In this document: one piece after another, positions 46,003 through 56,820 of the stretch
Position numbering within the stretch: position 1 is the first letter of the stretch
Layout: the number at the start of each line of letters is the position of its first letter
Source: Cenococcum geophilum 1.58
Taxonomy: Eukaryota > Ascomycota > Dothideomycetes > Gloniales > Gloniaceae
Assembly (NCBI GenBank): GCA_001692895.1
Contig: KV748184.1
Location: 1,674,001 to 1,738,000, forward strand
DNA: 64,000 bases
Direction of reading: 5' to 3'
Program-made: the position numbers and the translations under genes
The notes under the pieces: model-generated
The model's input: the letters and a program-made list of their open reading frames with translations, nothing else
Databases searched by the model: none
What the model was told of the DNA's origin: nothing

Positions 46003-48045
46003 TCAAAATTTCGGTTGCAGGTGCTGCCACCCTGGACGTTTCCCTCTAGTACGAGTCATCGGTCGTCTCAGGCGCGGTGGAACTGGCGGTGGCCGCCGGA
46101 GCGAAGATACAATCCGATTCTGCTTTGTCGACGTACTCCGCAATTCTGGGAGAGTGGTGCCATAGCTTATGACGAGGATCTTAAGCATGCTTCCAGAGCT
46201 TTCGGCATGGTCGACAAGCCTTTGGAAAAGCTCGAGGAAACTTCTAGCCCATTCTATATCACGTCGGTGCATCTGGAAAAGGTCTTCTGTTTCGATAACA
46301 ATAAAGCATTTCGATAGCTTTGAGAAGATCATAGAGAGCAGACAAGCCCACTCAGACTCTGTGTGGTCGGTCTGAAACTTGGCAATGTTCATCTGATCTA
46401 GGTGATTGGAAAGTAGGCTTTGATCGTACCGGAGAGCCTGGAAGATAAGGGACTTGAGAAGATCTTTCATTGAGGTCGTGCTATTATGAGACCTGAGTTG
46501 GGAGAGGCTCCAGATAACGCCGTACGGGGTTGGCAGAAGTAGGTCGATGACATCTGCCGCAAACCCTTTAGCCTTTGCTTCGGCACGTGGCCCGACTCTA
46601 ACAACAAAAAGAGATGATCCTTCTCCTGATACCCAGCAGCTGAGACTGCGGAGGAGACTTGCTGAATCTTTGATTGGAGTGCTCAATGAGCGACCTCGTT
46701 TGGCTAGTGATTGGGCTCTTTGCAACATTTCTTCTGGGCATCGCTTCGGTGTCAAAACATCTAATATTTTGGAGAATTGGATGTCGCAGATGCGCGGCTT
46801 CATGTCGCTAACATCTATGTGAATGCTTTCCGTAATGGCTTTATGACCTACGTAATGTTTAGCATGCCAGTCCAAGATTTCGAGAAAGGAGAGCTAGTGT
46901 AGCACCAAAAGCCGTCAGACCTGAGATGGTTTTGGCATTTCAAGTAGAGCGTATTGCTCAATGAGGGTCTTCGATAAAGGTGCCCAACATATATTCTACT
47001 TGGCTTGACAAAACCAACAATTGGCAAACGACCTTTGTGGCCTTGGTACTCTATTGGTAGGCGGCTTACTTGTGGCAACTTGTAGGACTTGGCTAGCAGA
47101 GCTGTCGATCTTGTTCTGTATCTCTTTCAACTGCAGCTGCATCCCATGAAGCTTCTTATCCCTTTCTTGCAATTGCCGATTCTGCATCTGGATGGTAATG
47201 TGGATATCCCGAATCTCAGCTCGACTACCAGCATTCGATATATCGTTGATAGTCTGTGAACAAAGCCTAATTTGTTCAACAGTGTCTTTGTAATCGAGAT
47301 CAAATGGCTTGAAAATAGAGGAGAATGCCCTTCCAGCGGGGCCCATGGTGTACCACCTAACAGCTTGCTGGAAGAACAACAGAATGTGCGCGTATAGCCT
47401 TGCTATTGCCTCTCTCATGTTATCTGTCTGATACAGCTCAGCGCTTAACTTTGTTTGCTGTAAGGCCTCGCCGATTTTGGCGAGAGCTTGGGAGAGCTGA
47501 GAGACGAGGGTGGCATGATTGAGGATTCCCTGCATCAAGAGATATCAGCTCTTGTAAAATAAAATAGCAAAGAAATGATACCGGCCTTACTGTGAGAACA
47601 AGCTTGACGGTCCCCCAAGCCAATGCTACATATTCGGGATGATGCTGGGCCAGCATGTCTAAAACCTTTCCATAGTACATGGTTGTTGCCGAGAATCTTC
47701 GGAGCCAACATCGCACACCTTTCCCTTTATTTGGTGATTCCCTGTATTTCACTTCCGCTTTCTCAACTATGTCGCGGACATCATGGATAGAGGTGCCGGC
47801 CTGGAGTAATTGGTGCGCCTTGTCATTTCCTCGGAGCTCCTTCTTGAGGTACTCAATTGCATCATCGTAGGCTTCTTGTGCGATATCTCTCGGCCTGAAT
47901 GCAGTTAACAGCAAACCTAGTGTGCCTGACGTTTCAAGCTCAACGTATCGTACCCTGGCCCAGAAACTGGTCTATAACTTGCAGTAATGCTGCCCTGTAA
48001 TACGAGAGCGGGTATTCCGTCTATAGATTTTGTATTGGTGCTCAT
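46003..48045 (-). CDS. DUF7708-type protein (fungal STAND/NACHT-associated N-terminal family), possibly broken
   Basis: Predicted exons on the minus strand are 47,954-48,045 (ATG, MSTNTKSIDGIPALVLQGS), 47,591-47,894 and 47,529 downward, with GT-AG introns 47,895-47,953 and 47,530-47,590. The protein has the block VLDMLAQHHPEYVALAWGTV, then AIARLYAHILLFFQQAVRWY and SSIFKPFDLDYKDTVEQIR, typical of the DUF7708 helical domain found before NACHT NTPases. A coiled coil follows (RDIHITIQMQNRQLQERDKK). A second part (46,875-46,003) reads DIQFSKILDVLTPKRCPEEM, SLIFQALRYDQSL and CFIVIETEDLF, like the region after DUF7708. The joint at 46,876-47,000 has in-frame TAG, TGA and TAG codons, and I found no intron that bridges it cleanly. 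No Walker A motif is visible, so this member is not a complete NLR. Role unknown; relatives are linked to fungal non-self recognition. Confidence 0.6.
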
Positions 48046-48260
48046 AGCTCAACCAACACTCATGGAACAATAAAATCTAAGAAATAGATGCCCCCTTTAA
48101 ATCGAATGAAGAGTCCATGAGGAATGGGTTGAGGTCTAGCGTGGAGGTTCCTTGATTACCTTCTTCAAAGTGAACTATGTCTGCAACTTCAAAAAGCGCC
48201 TAGGAAACTATGGAGCCGAGGCTACTCAGCGTGGAGTATTCGACATGAGCTAATGAGTAC

Positions 48261-48410
48261 TACAAGGGGGCTACCTGAGCGGGCCAACTGCGCTCCCTGC
48301 TAGTTTTAGTGGCATTATAATGATATCCTATGAAAATAGTGTACACACGGCTATAACGCCACTAAAACTAGCAGGGAGCGCGGTTGGCCCGCTCAGGTTG
48401 CCCCCTTGTA
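48261..48410. mobile_element. 150-bp MITE with 53-bp inverted ends
   Basis: TACAAGGGGGCTACCTGAGC starts the left arm (48,261-48,313). The right arm (48,358-48,410) is its inverted copy with two mismatches in 53. A 44-bp loop separates them. The TA at each end could be the target duplication of a Tc1/mariner-mobilised MITE. Arms and loop are not AT-shifted, so it is recent or too short for RIP. Confidence 0.85.
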
Positions 48411-48829
48411 TGAAGGCCCTAGAGAGGAATACATAATTGGGGCTGTACAAAAATCCGCCTTGCCAGAGAGCTCGAGAGATTTTGGTTGGATCAATTGGCA
48501 TCTGAAATTCGAGGGGCGTTGGCCACCGAACTGCACAGCCACCTTATAGTGACGAGACAAAGACCCATTCCACGGCCAGCTAAAATTCGTTGATTCAAAC
48601 ACACTGCTTTGTGTATACTTTTGGAACTTTCTTATTCCTTGCACTGGTAAAACTCGTTGTCAAAAAAGCTTAGCCAGTCAAGCAAGGTCCATCTAGGTGT
48701 GCGAATGCCAAGTGCTAGTCATAAATTTGTCGCAACAGCAACTGACGAATGTTTTTGACGAACAGTTCCGCGCTGTAATGCGCAGATAATGCCAATCAAA
48801 CTCCTGGTTTTCCCGGAAACCAACCACAA
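48411..48829. other. Upstream region of the Azf1-like N-terminal gene
   Basis: It holds no clear gene. A possible intron acceptor (ATGCGCAG, 48,777-48,784) lies in front of an in-frame coding-like stretch (ADNANQTPGFPGNQPQ) leading into the next gene, so an upstream exon may exist here. Confidence 0.4.
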
Positions 48830-51138
48830 ATGGGCCGGTCTGGCACGCCAATGAATCCGCAAGGTTTTCAAACGGGCCTTACCCAGATTTCTAGCGACTT
48901 GAGTTTTGTGCAGGCTCCGCTCACTCAAGCAAATACTTCGGGACTCTTTCCTGGCGGCCGACGGCTTTGGCCTAACTTGCCTGTATATACAGAGGCTAGG
49001 CTTGCCTCACCTCTCACAGCAAGCCGGCGGATGTCTAATTACGAGTCGGACGACACTTATCCTCATTCGCCTGGCCTCAAAGCTGTACGTGTAAATGCAA
49101 CCCCCTCCCCGTCGCCTCCGCCATTCATTCCACAGCAAATTATAGCGAGCCCTGAGAACGTCAGTCCCCACTCCTTGAAGAAACGAAAGAAACCTAATCG
49201 GCGCAACACCCGACCTAACCCAGGCGACATTGTCCTGATCAATTTTATGAACCCAAACCGACCTGATAATGAAAGGAAATTCGAGTCGAAATTACTAAAA
49301 AGCCGGAAAGAATGGGACGAGGAAGCTGCACGTATCAAGCATGAGGAAGAACTTTACGCTCGCTCTGCCGCTCCCACCACAAACAACTCCCGCGCCTCCT
49401 CCATCCGCCGTCCCTCCATCAACGGCGCCGTAAAAGTATTGTGTATAAAATACACAATCTCCGAGGATATGACAAAGGGCGAGCAAGCCCGAAACAAGGC
49501 TCTTCTCAGCGCTATTGCAGATCAACCAAGGGTTTTAGGGGGTAAAAGATCGAGTGTATTAGGCTTTGCACACGGCCGAACTAGCATAGAAGCACACCGT
49601 AACTATGGGGCGTTGCTGCTTAAAGATAGATCAGGTTTCTCTGTGTCATCTCGTAAGGATCTCCAAAAGAAGGCCTTATCGGATCACTTCAATCCGTATG
49701 TCACGTACATCCCTCCCACTAATGGGCAGTCTAGGGCCGTCATACCAGACTTATGGGAATAAATCTCCAAGTGGCATTACGGCGCCGGCTTCGGCCACAA
49801 TCTCCGCTGGCACAGGCAGCCCCAGACTCCCATCTGGCCTGCAGTCGCCCATCTCCACTGTACCACGATCTTTGACATGGGGAAGCAGGACACCTGGACG
49901 GCGACTCTCGGTGCCATCAGGTGACAACCCGTTCCAAGGACCTCAAGGACCTAGCACATTCCCACAACCATATATTAGTCCTTTGCCGTCATCTACGTCG
50001 TCCATATTTTCTCAAAATAACAGTCTCTTCGCCAGTCCAACAAGTTCCATCTTCACTGAATCACGAAGAGACTCAAATGCGGCCGAGGCTGATTGGAGAC
50101 GTCGCACCTGGCATCCCGGAACTTACACCAGCCTTGGTCCTCGGCCAGCTACGAGTAGTCTAAGTTATTATGAGACACAAGATGCTCCTTATCTATCATT
50201 TTCCTCTCAACCTGCTGCAAATCAAACTACTCGACTCCCCGGTATTGAGGGTTTCGATCATGCGACGCCTCCTCCATCACTCCCACACCCAAACCGACCT
50301 GATATTGCAAGACTTGTCAGCGAAAGAGCATTAAATTCAGACTCCGGTTCCGAGGCGGACGACGAGGAGAGGGAGGAGAGGGAGAGCGAGCCAGCTACAT
50401 CGGATTCTATGCTTCAGGCCGGTCCTAACCTGGCCAGCCTGGACCTGGTTGGCACAGCTCAAGCAGCGCTTCAAGAAGGAGTAAAGACATGGGTACAGCT
50501 CAAAGAATGGACCAGTCGGAACCCTGCACTAGCACCGAATATCGATACTGGCGAGTTGCTGTTACCCCAAGCCATGCATGCACAGGACCTCCTGCTCCAA
50601 CAGCAGAACATGAATGGCCAGAGGATCCCACCGCAATCTAACAACGCTGGCGCGGCTCCCAATGCTCAACCTGGAGGACAAGCTCCGCAAGCTCGAATGG
50701 TTTCGCAAACTGTTCCTCTGACACAGATGCAAGCTCGAAGTGAGCCACAGGTGTTACAGGGCATGCAACATGGTAGTGTAAAAAAGAGGAATGCTCAATT
50801 CCATATATCACTAGAGACAAGCCCCATTGATGTGCTTATCCAACCTTCCACAAATGATAATGAGATCAGGCAGCGTCAGCAGCGGAAACACCTTAGAAAT
50901 GAGCAAGTTACGTACGTCAATCTCTTTGGTCTTTAGCTTTGTAGTCTCAGTTTACTGATCTCTGCGTAGCCATGATTCGCGGCAGCGAAAGAAGTATTAC
51001 CAGGCACAAGCTGAAGGGTCGGGGTTCGCTTCAGAGAAGCCTTCAGTTCGTCTCGAGGCGTTTGGAGCACACAAAATTTCCCCAGTCTTCCAAGTTGTGC
51101 ATCACATACACGATCTCGCAAGATATAACAAAAGATGA
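48830..51138 (+). CDS. Low-complexity fungal protein resembling the N-terminal part of Azf1-type C2H2 factors
   Basis: Predicted exons are 48,830-49,435, 49,749-50,911 and 50,970-51,138 (645 aa from this ATG). Both junctions keep the frame (AVK|TYGNKSPSG and EQVT|HDSRQRKK). Visible blocks in order: GLFPGGRRLWPNLPV, ARLASPLTASRRMS, HSPGLKAVRVNATPSPSPPP, RPNPGDIVLINFMNPNRPDN with ERKFESKLLKSRKEWDEEAA, GRRLSVPSGDNPFQ, ADWRRRTWHPGTYTS, RLPGIEGFDHATPPPS, an acidic tract, then a Gln-rich stretch and a C-terminus ending VVHHIHDLARYNKR. From memory these blocks precede the zinc fingers in large Azf1-like C2H2 regulators, but no finger is present here. The fingers of a similar protein lie just downstream (51,914-53,445). 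The first intron is 313 nt and filled by the repeat at 49,436-49,704. An upstream exon is possible because the frame stays open before this ATG to a putative acceptor. Confidence 0.65.
49436..49704 (+). repeat. ~268-bp dispersed repeat, copy 1 (inside an intron)
   Basis: From GTATTGTGTATAAAATACAC to ATCCGTATGTCAC. It is about 90% identical to 53,302-53,568, with a 2-nt length difference. It starts with the palindrome ATTGTGTAT-AAA-ATACACAAT. Its first base coincides with a possible splice donor. A more diverged third stretch is at 51,093-51,240. Confidence 0.85.
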
Positions 51139-51913
51139 GGAGACTTACATGAAGTCCCGCCTCTGCACTATTCAAGATCGGCCTCTTATGCTAGCCGCGA
51201 GAAACATGGTTCTTTAGAACAAATATATGGTAAATCAGAACACAACTATGGCTGGGGGTCAGAGATTTAGGATGATTCTGTTTAATTTCTCGATTCCAAT
51301 CTGGCCAGGTCTTCCTCGGATTAAAACGAATTCCTGACATCTTGGATATGTTTTAGTATTAATGATATAAATGATGCGAACGACCTCAAAGTCTTGATAT
51401 TTCATTCAAGGGTTGTATTCTATACTGTCCTTCTTCCAAGCGCTCTACAGCAATTGGATAGAGCGATGAAGGGTTAAAAACATTTAAAAGGCCTCAATAG
51501 CTGTTCTGAATCGTACCAGAATACCTTGCTCGAGCGTTTCTGCTAGTGTCTCGAACCGGTATGTTGAGTACCTAAGCGAGCTGCAGAGGTAGGGCTATCA
51601 CACCACGACATGATGTGTAGTGGCTGAGCAGGGCATCAGTCGGCGGGGGCTGTGTCGCAATTCCAACACAACTCACATCGTCACCTCTATCAAACAATCT
51701 CATGCGCTTTGGTGCCGCCCTATATCACCCAAGGGAGGTGTTTGTTTCACGATCCGTACTCGCAACGCGGTGACCGCCGCTCCATTCATGAGCATTTACG
51801 ATCTACAACTGTTCAAGACCGCGGAACTTGGTTCGGCAGGTACCGAAAGACATCCAGCCGCTTCAGAGGCTACCAAGACTACTTGACCACGTGGTACCCA
51901 GCCGCAGCGCGAA
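51139..51913. other. Region between the N-terminal and zinc-finger parts of the C2H2 locus
   Basis: No supported gene. One + frame of 96 codons at 51,652-51,942 (HDPYSQRGDRRSIHEHLRST) overlaps the start of the zinc-finger gene in another frame. It may be leftover coding sequence, because the two flanking genes look like halves of one protein. Confidence 0.4.
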
Positions 51914-53445
51914 ATGATCATGCCCAGAAGACGCTCTTCTAATGCATATGATGTGAAGGATGTCGATGCAGCCCTGGAGTCACTTAATCCGGTTCGAGGA
52001 GCACAAAAAGCCGAGTCTAGCTTTTCCGTAATAGTCCGTACTCGTTTAGATGTTTTACCATCCGCTTCTCAGCACCAATTGCAGCGCAAAAGAACTTCAG
52101 AGGTGGACGTTGGGTTTGCCTTAGCAAGAGATGAGCACAAGAGAAAGAATCGTTGTATTGACCTTACCAGCCTAGCCCGAGTCTTGGGTAACCGTTCGTA
52201 TAAAGATGATAGAGTACTGCTCAATCCTGGGAAAAGATCTAAGAACGACGACTTCCAGAAGCCATTTGCGACCAAGGCCTTATCTGAGATTTATGGTTCT
52301 CCGCTTCATAACAGTATCAAAGGCGAAATTCGACTGAGTGTTTCCAAAAATCCGTTAGGTGTCCCTGTAGTGCCGTCCCGTAATATCATAACAGATCTTG
52401 GTGGCGATAGAGAGGGGTATTATGATAATGGCTCAGGATATGTCAACCATGGCGCAGAGGCTGATAGACTTCTGGAAGTTGGTAACTTGTTAACTGTGAG
52501 AGGGACCCGTAACAGATTTCCCATAATGGAGAGGAATCCACCAGTAAAGGCTGAAGCGAACTCGCGTGTCCAACTAAGCCAAATATTTAACAACTTGAAT
52601 TACCTAGAGGACTATAAGCAATCTAGCTCCGGAGAATCCAATAGTGGCATCATCTCTTTAACAGATGTGGACACCTTGGTAAAGGCCATCCGGGCCAAAC
52701 CAAAACCAGCTCAGCAACGACAGCAGCAACCCAGTAAGGTACTGCCCCAGCAACAACCTGTTATTGGATATAAAGCACCTATTGCTTACGAAATGGTAAA
52801 GACAAGCAGAAACGCCCCAGAGAATACAAAAGGGAGCCATAAATTAAAGAGAAGATACCAGTGTAATATGCCAGACTGCTATAAGAGTTTCTACCAAAAG
52901 ACACACCTCGAGATTCATACACGTGCACACACCGGAGTAAAACCTTTTGTGAGTTAATCAAAACCCTCTGCTTAGGACGAAAACGGTTAATATTATGGTT
53001 TAGCTATGTAAAGAGCCATCATGCGGCCAACGATTTTTGCAGTTTGGTAACCTAAAGGTCAGTCGTGTATGCGTTAACTCTTATCACTTTATCTCATTTC
53101 ATCCAGACACATGAACGAAGACATACTAGAGGGCGACCATACAACTGCGACATCTGTGGCAAGGCTTTTGCTCAGCGTGGCAACGTCCGGGCGCATAAGA
53201 TTATTCACCGGCAGATTAAACCTTTCACGCCCATCCGCCAGCACCTTCCAAGCGGAACTTACGAAACAGGCGCTGCCGGGATATTCAAGGAGACAAAGCC
53301 AGTATTGTACATAAAATACACAATCTCCGAGGATATGACTAAGGATGAGCGAGCCCGAAACAAGGCTCGTCTCAGCGCAATTGCAGATCGACCAAGGATT
53401 TTAGGGAGTAAAAGATCGAGTGTATTAGGCTTTGCACACGGCTGA
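51914..53445 (+). CDS. C2H2 zinc-finger protein, Azf1-like, C-terminus lost
   Basis: Predicted exons are 51,914-52,948, 53,004-53,057 and 53,107-53,445 (475 aa), introns of 55 and 49 nt. The joins restore perfect fingers: YQCNMPDCYKSFYQKTHLEI (finger 1), LCKEPSCGQRFLQFGNLK with THERRHTR (finger 2, split over two introns), YNCDICGKAFAQRGNVRAHK with IIH (finger 3), linked by TGVKPF-type linkers. Related fungal factors carry one or two more fingers after KPF. Here the sequence changes to KPFTPIRQHLPSGTYETG, then enters the 268-bp repeat (KPVLYIKYTISEDMTK) and stops at 53,445. The region before the fingers is not conserved enough to name, apart from ADRLLEVGNLLTV. Likely nuclear and DNA-binding if expressed. 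The truncation suggests a damaged or reshuffled copy. Confidence 0.7.
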
Positions 53446-53568
53446 ACTAGCATAGGAGCATACCGTAACCATGCGACGTTGCTACTTAAAGATAGATCAG
53501 GTTTATTTGTGTCATCTCGTGAGGATCTCCAAGAAGGCCTTATCGGATAACCGCGATCCGTACGTCAC
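53302..53568 (+). repeat. ~268-bp dispersed repeat, copy 2
   Basis: Same sequence as 49,436-49,704. It begins GTATTGTACATAAAATACAC and ends ATCCGTACGTCAC. It directly follows the broken zinc-finger gene and ends one base before the ATG of the next fragment. Most differences from copy 1 are transitions. Confidence 0.85.
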
Positions 53569-53862
53569 ATGATGGAATGGCGTATGAGAGTTGAGCTAAG
53601 TACATGTAGGGCTTCAGATATGCACGCCGCGTATAATAGCATCGTGATGGCAGGAACATTTCTTGCATTCAGTCTGTCAGTCTCGTACTACTCATCCTCC
53701 TACCTGGAGGCGAATTTCATGAAGGACTTCACATGCTGTAGTCTCACGCTCGACTCCTTACACGACCTTCTCCAGCATTTCGAAGAGAGACATGCTCACG
53801 ATATGGGAAACAAGCTCTCCCATTCCGATGATGCCAACATTATGAGGAGACTCGAGGCGTGA
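53569..53862 (+). pseudogene. Fragment of an Sfp1-like C2H2 protein
   Basis: A 97-codon frame (MMEWRMRVELSTCRASD...) with SSYLEANFMKDFTCCSLTLD followed by SLHDLLQHFEERHA. The FMxDFxCCxxxLxxLHDLLQHxExxH pattern is the atypical N-terminal zinc finger of Sfp1-like regulators of filamentous fungi. Family proteins are several times longer. Here the frame ends at 53,862 and I see no continuation. The short ORF starts one base after the repeat ends, so its true upstream part was probably removed or replaced. Confidence 0.55.
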
Positions 53863-54454
53863 AACGGGTATGCGAGAGGCGACCCAGCCAACCGGATCTG
53901 CTCTACCCACGCTGTATCCTGATATAGTGTGCCAGCTAACTGTTATTGTAGTCTCGTCCAAATCTATTAGCCTAGTTAGATGGGCGAAGAAATGCAAGGC
54001 TACCACCAACAGGGCAGGCTCAGACTGCTACCGGTGGGAACTGCTATCCTACTAGCATGGATCTCTAGACGCTGAGAGCTAGGCTACTTAATAGCAGGAA
54101 AGAAGAGTCTTCAATTTCTAAGTATCAAGAGTACTAAAATCTCGGCCCAAGGCTACAACCTTAAATGCAAATAGTTGTGAAGGTTAATACACTGAATGGC
54201 TTCTTTTGTGGGGAGCTCGGGCCTTAACCGGTGATTATTCTCCGCGACTGTAGTCCTTGCAAAAGTAAAAGATATTGACAGTCCACCGGTAGGCTTGATG
54301 TAATAAAGCAGTAATACTTAGAGAAGAATAAATGTTAACTGCTGCATCCCTAGCGTAGTCTAGAAAATTAGTGAAACGTTGAGATGCTGTAATCTCGATT
54401 CTGTCCCTCGTTGAACCGAAACTCTCCGTTTAGAATAGTGCAAGTACAACATTT
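53863..54454. other. Intergenic, downstream of the C2H2 fragments
   Basis: No supported gene. About 590 bp between the Sfp1-like scrap and the convergent AAA ATPase 3' end. Confidence 0.4.
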
Positions 54455-56820
54455 TTAGTACCTGGTCCTCTGCTCCCTATTCCACTCCTCGTCGGTATGC
54501 CCATGGGTTTTGACAACATATTCCTCAAATTCGTTCGCTACATCAATAGCCTGGTCGAAGTGGGCGTAAGAAACAGTCTCTTTTCTAAATCGAGCCAACT
54601 GCCTGGCTGTATTGACCGTGTTTCTGATTTGTCTTCCATTCAATTTGTGGTGAGCCAACACGTCAGTTTTCTCCTTCAATTCTTCATGATTGATATCTTC
54701 GCCTTCTACTTTGAGGGAGTTTATAAAGTTCCTCCAAACCTCCCATCGCCCTTTCTCATCCAATGATGGATAATGAATTGCGAGCTGTACTCGAGACTTG
54801 AACGCTTCATCGAATGTGCCGACGCGATTGGATGTAAGGATAAGGATGCCTTCATAGTATTCTAAAACACGGAGAAATACGGATACCAATGCATTACGTT
54901 GCAAATCTGTTTGTGTGCGCTCCTCGAGGAAGACATCGGCTTCATCGAGGAGGACCACACAGCCCCAGATGGTCCCAATGTAGAGTACCGATTCCAAATA
55001 CTTCTCTACACCCTCTGGGTCGGTCCCAATGTCGCCGCAGGTGACTCTGTAAAGAGGCCTCTGTGCAAGTTCGGCCACGCTCTCGGCTGTGAGCGTCTTA
55101 CCTGTTCCCGGTCCCCCGTGTAAAAGGATAATGAGGCCTTTACCCTTTCCTTCGATGATGTCCGTCGTTGTGGTACTGCTAGTAGCAATATGAACGGTGA
55201 TCAGTGCTTTGATCAGTTCTTTCTTCTGTGGTTTCAGGACGAGGCGACGTTCGAACGCGTCTATGTTCCACTGAATTGGACGCATATGCTCAACGGATAA
55301 GTTTTCTAAATGATTTATTAGAATGAATTTTGAGCCTTGAGGTAAGAACTTACTCCATTTCTTATCATGGAATCCATATCCACGGATATTTGCAGGAAGC
55401 AATAGGACAAATGGGTCTTCCGGCGGATCGTCGAGATCCATCAAGTGTTCTCCGAGATCATTACGTTGTAAAGAATCGTCGGAATGCATCGTCCGATACG
55501 TCGCTATATCTACCATGTATCTTGGATTTGTCTTGAAAATCCTAGCGTTAGCTTAATTTGATGTATGAGAGCAGCAAGTCTTACGGCTTGTACTTCGAAA
55601 GTTGGATTCGGAGATTTATAACTGACGAAGTTTCGCTTTCGGCACGCCCAAAATTGCTTACCACGGTCCCTTAGCCTCTCTTCCAGACCGGACCGATCAT
55701 ATCTTAGGGGATACACCCTTAACGAGGAGATTGGAACAGTATCAGAATCTCGAGGCCATTGCACAGAAAGGTTGCTCTTCTCCTTTCGGAAGAGTCCGTC
55801 GAAATCCCAAGACCAGCAATTCAACTCGAGGTGTTCATCCTCTAGGTCAGGACAGATCTCGGAGATATAAGCTGAGGGTTGGTTATTAGCCACCGTGACC
55901 ACGATCTCGTTTGGGCCAAATAGTTTCGGAAAATGATACTGGTTTACAAGCCCACTCTCAAAAAGATCATCCGCTTCTTGATATTCTTCTCCGTATGAGG
56001 CTATTACGTAGTTAAATAACGTACGGATGTGGTCCTGGTGTGTCTGGCTCAGGTCACCAGAGGGCAGGGTGGCATAATCGTCCATGAGCGACCGACAATG
56101 ATATAGCTGGAGGTATGGGGCTCTCATGTCCCTTTGGGGATCCCAAGTCCCAAATTGATCCGGGTGAAGGGACTCCATTGTGCCCATGGCATCTTGAAGG
56201 TCTTTGGAGACGATCCGTATTTCTTCGACGTTCGGTGAGGCAGCCTTGCCGTCCCGTTTTAGAGCAAAGAAGTACGCTCTAAGCTGTGATATGACGGCGG
56301 GATCGATCTGTGGAATTTGAAGGCGGTCAAAATCACCTTTTACTGCTTCATGATACTCATTGCAGCTGTAGGATCTGTAAACAATGAAGCTGATGTCTGG
56401 GTTACTCTCTAGATAGTCTTCGAGGTTCGGAAAATGTCTTTTGCCTCTAAGGGCATTTGCCTTGCTGTCTCCTGCAAATAATCTAGGAACATCAAGATAC
56501 TGCGACTGAGATGAGTGCTGGGTGTGATTGTCGCCTCCAAAGCACGAGACTTGATGTACAATGACATGTCGCGGAGGGAGGTTTAACGAGTCCGTTCTGA
56601 AATTACGCTTGCTGCGTTTTCCACGATTTGCTTCCTGACTTGCTCCTACTGTTTTCGGGAATCCGTGAGGCAAATCATTACTGATTTCATCTCTTCCACG
56701 TTTCATGGAAGACAATGGATGAAGCCGGCTCCCATCAAAAGTTGCTGGAAGAACATTGGCGGGCGCTGCTGCGTTCAGCGTCGTCGCGTCGACCGCTACG
56801 GCAGGGATTGCTGGATCCAT
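54455..56820 (-). CDS. AAA ATPase with N-terminal DUF7025-type domain
   Basis: Two exons on the minus strand, 55,585-56,820 and 54,455-55,531, joined by a 53-nt GT-AG intron with a GCTAACG branch point (770 aa). The join gives FEVQA|TNPRYMVDIATYRTMH, the usual end of the DUF7025 region. The AAA module is complete: Walker A GGPGTGKT at about residues 551-558, Walker B VVLLDEADVFL at about 605-615, sensor ILTSN, and the second region of homology ending FKSRVQLAIHYP. The N-terminal 100 residues are basic and nonconserved. This is a large, poorly characterised ascomycete family related to AAA proteins such as Bcs1. Substrate and location are unknown, and no membrane segment is visible. The reading frame is intact. 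Confidence 0.85.
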
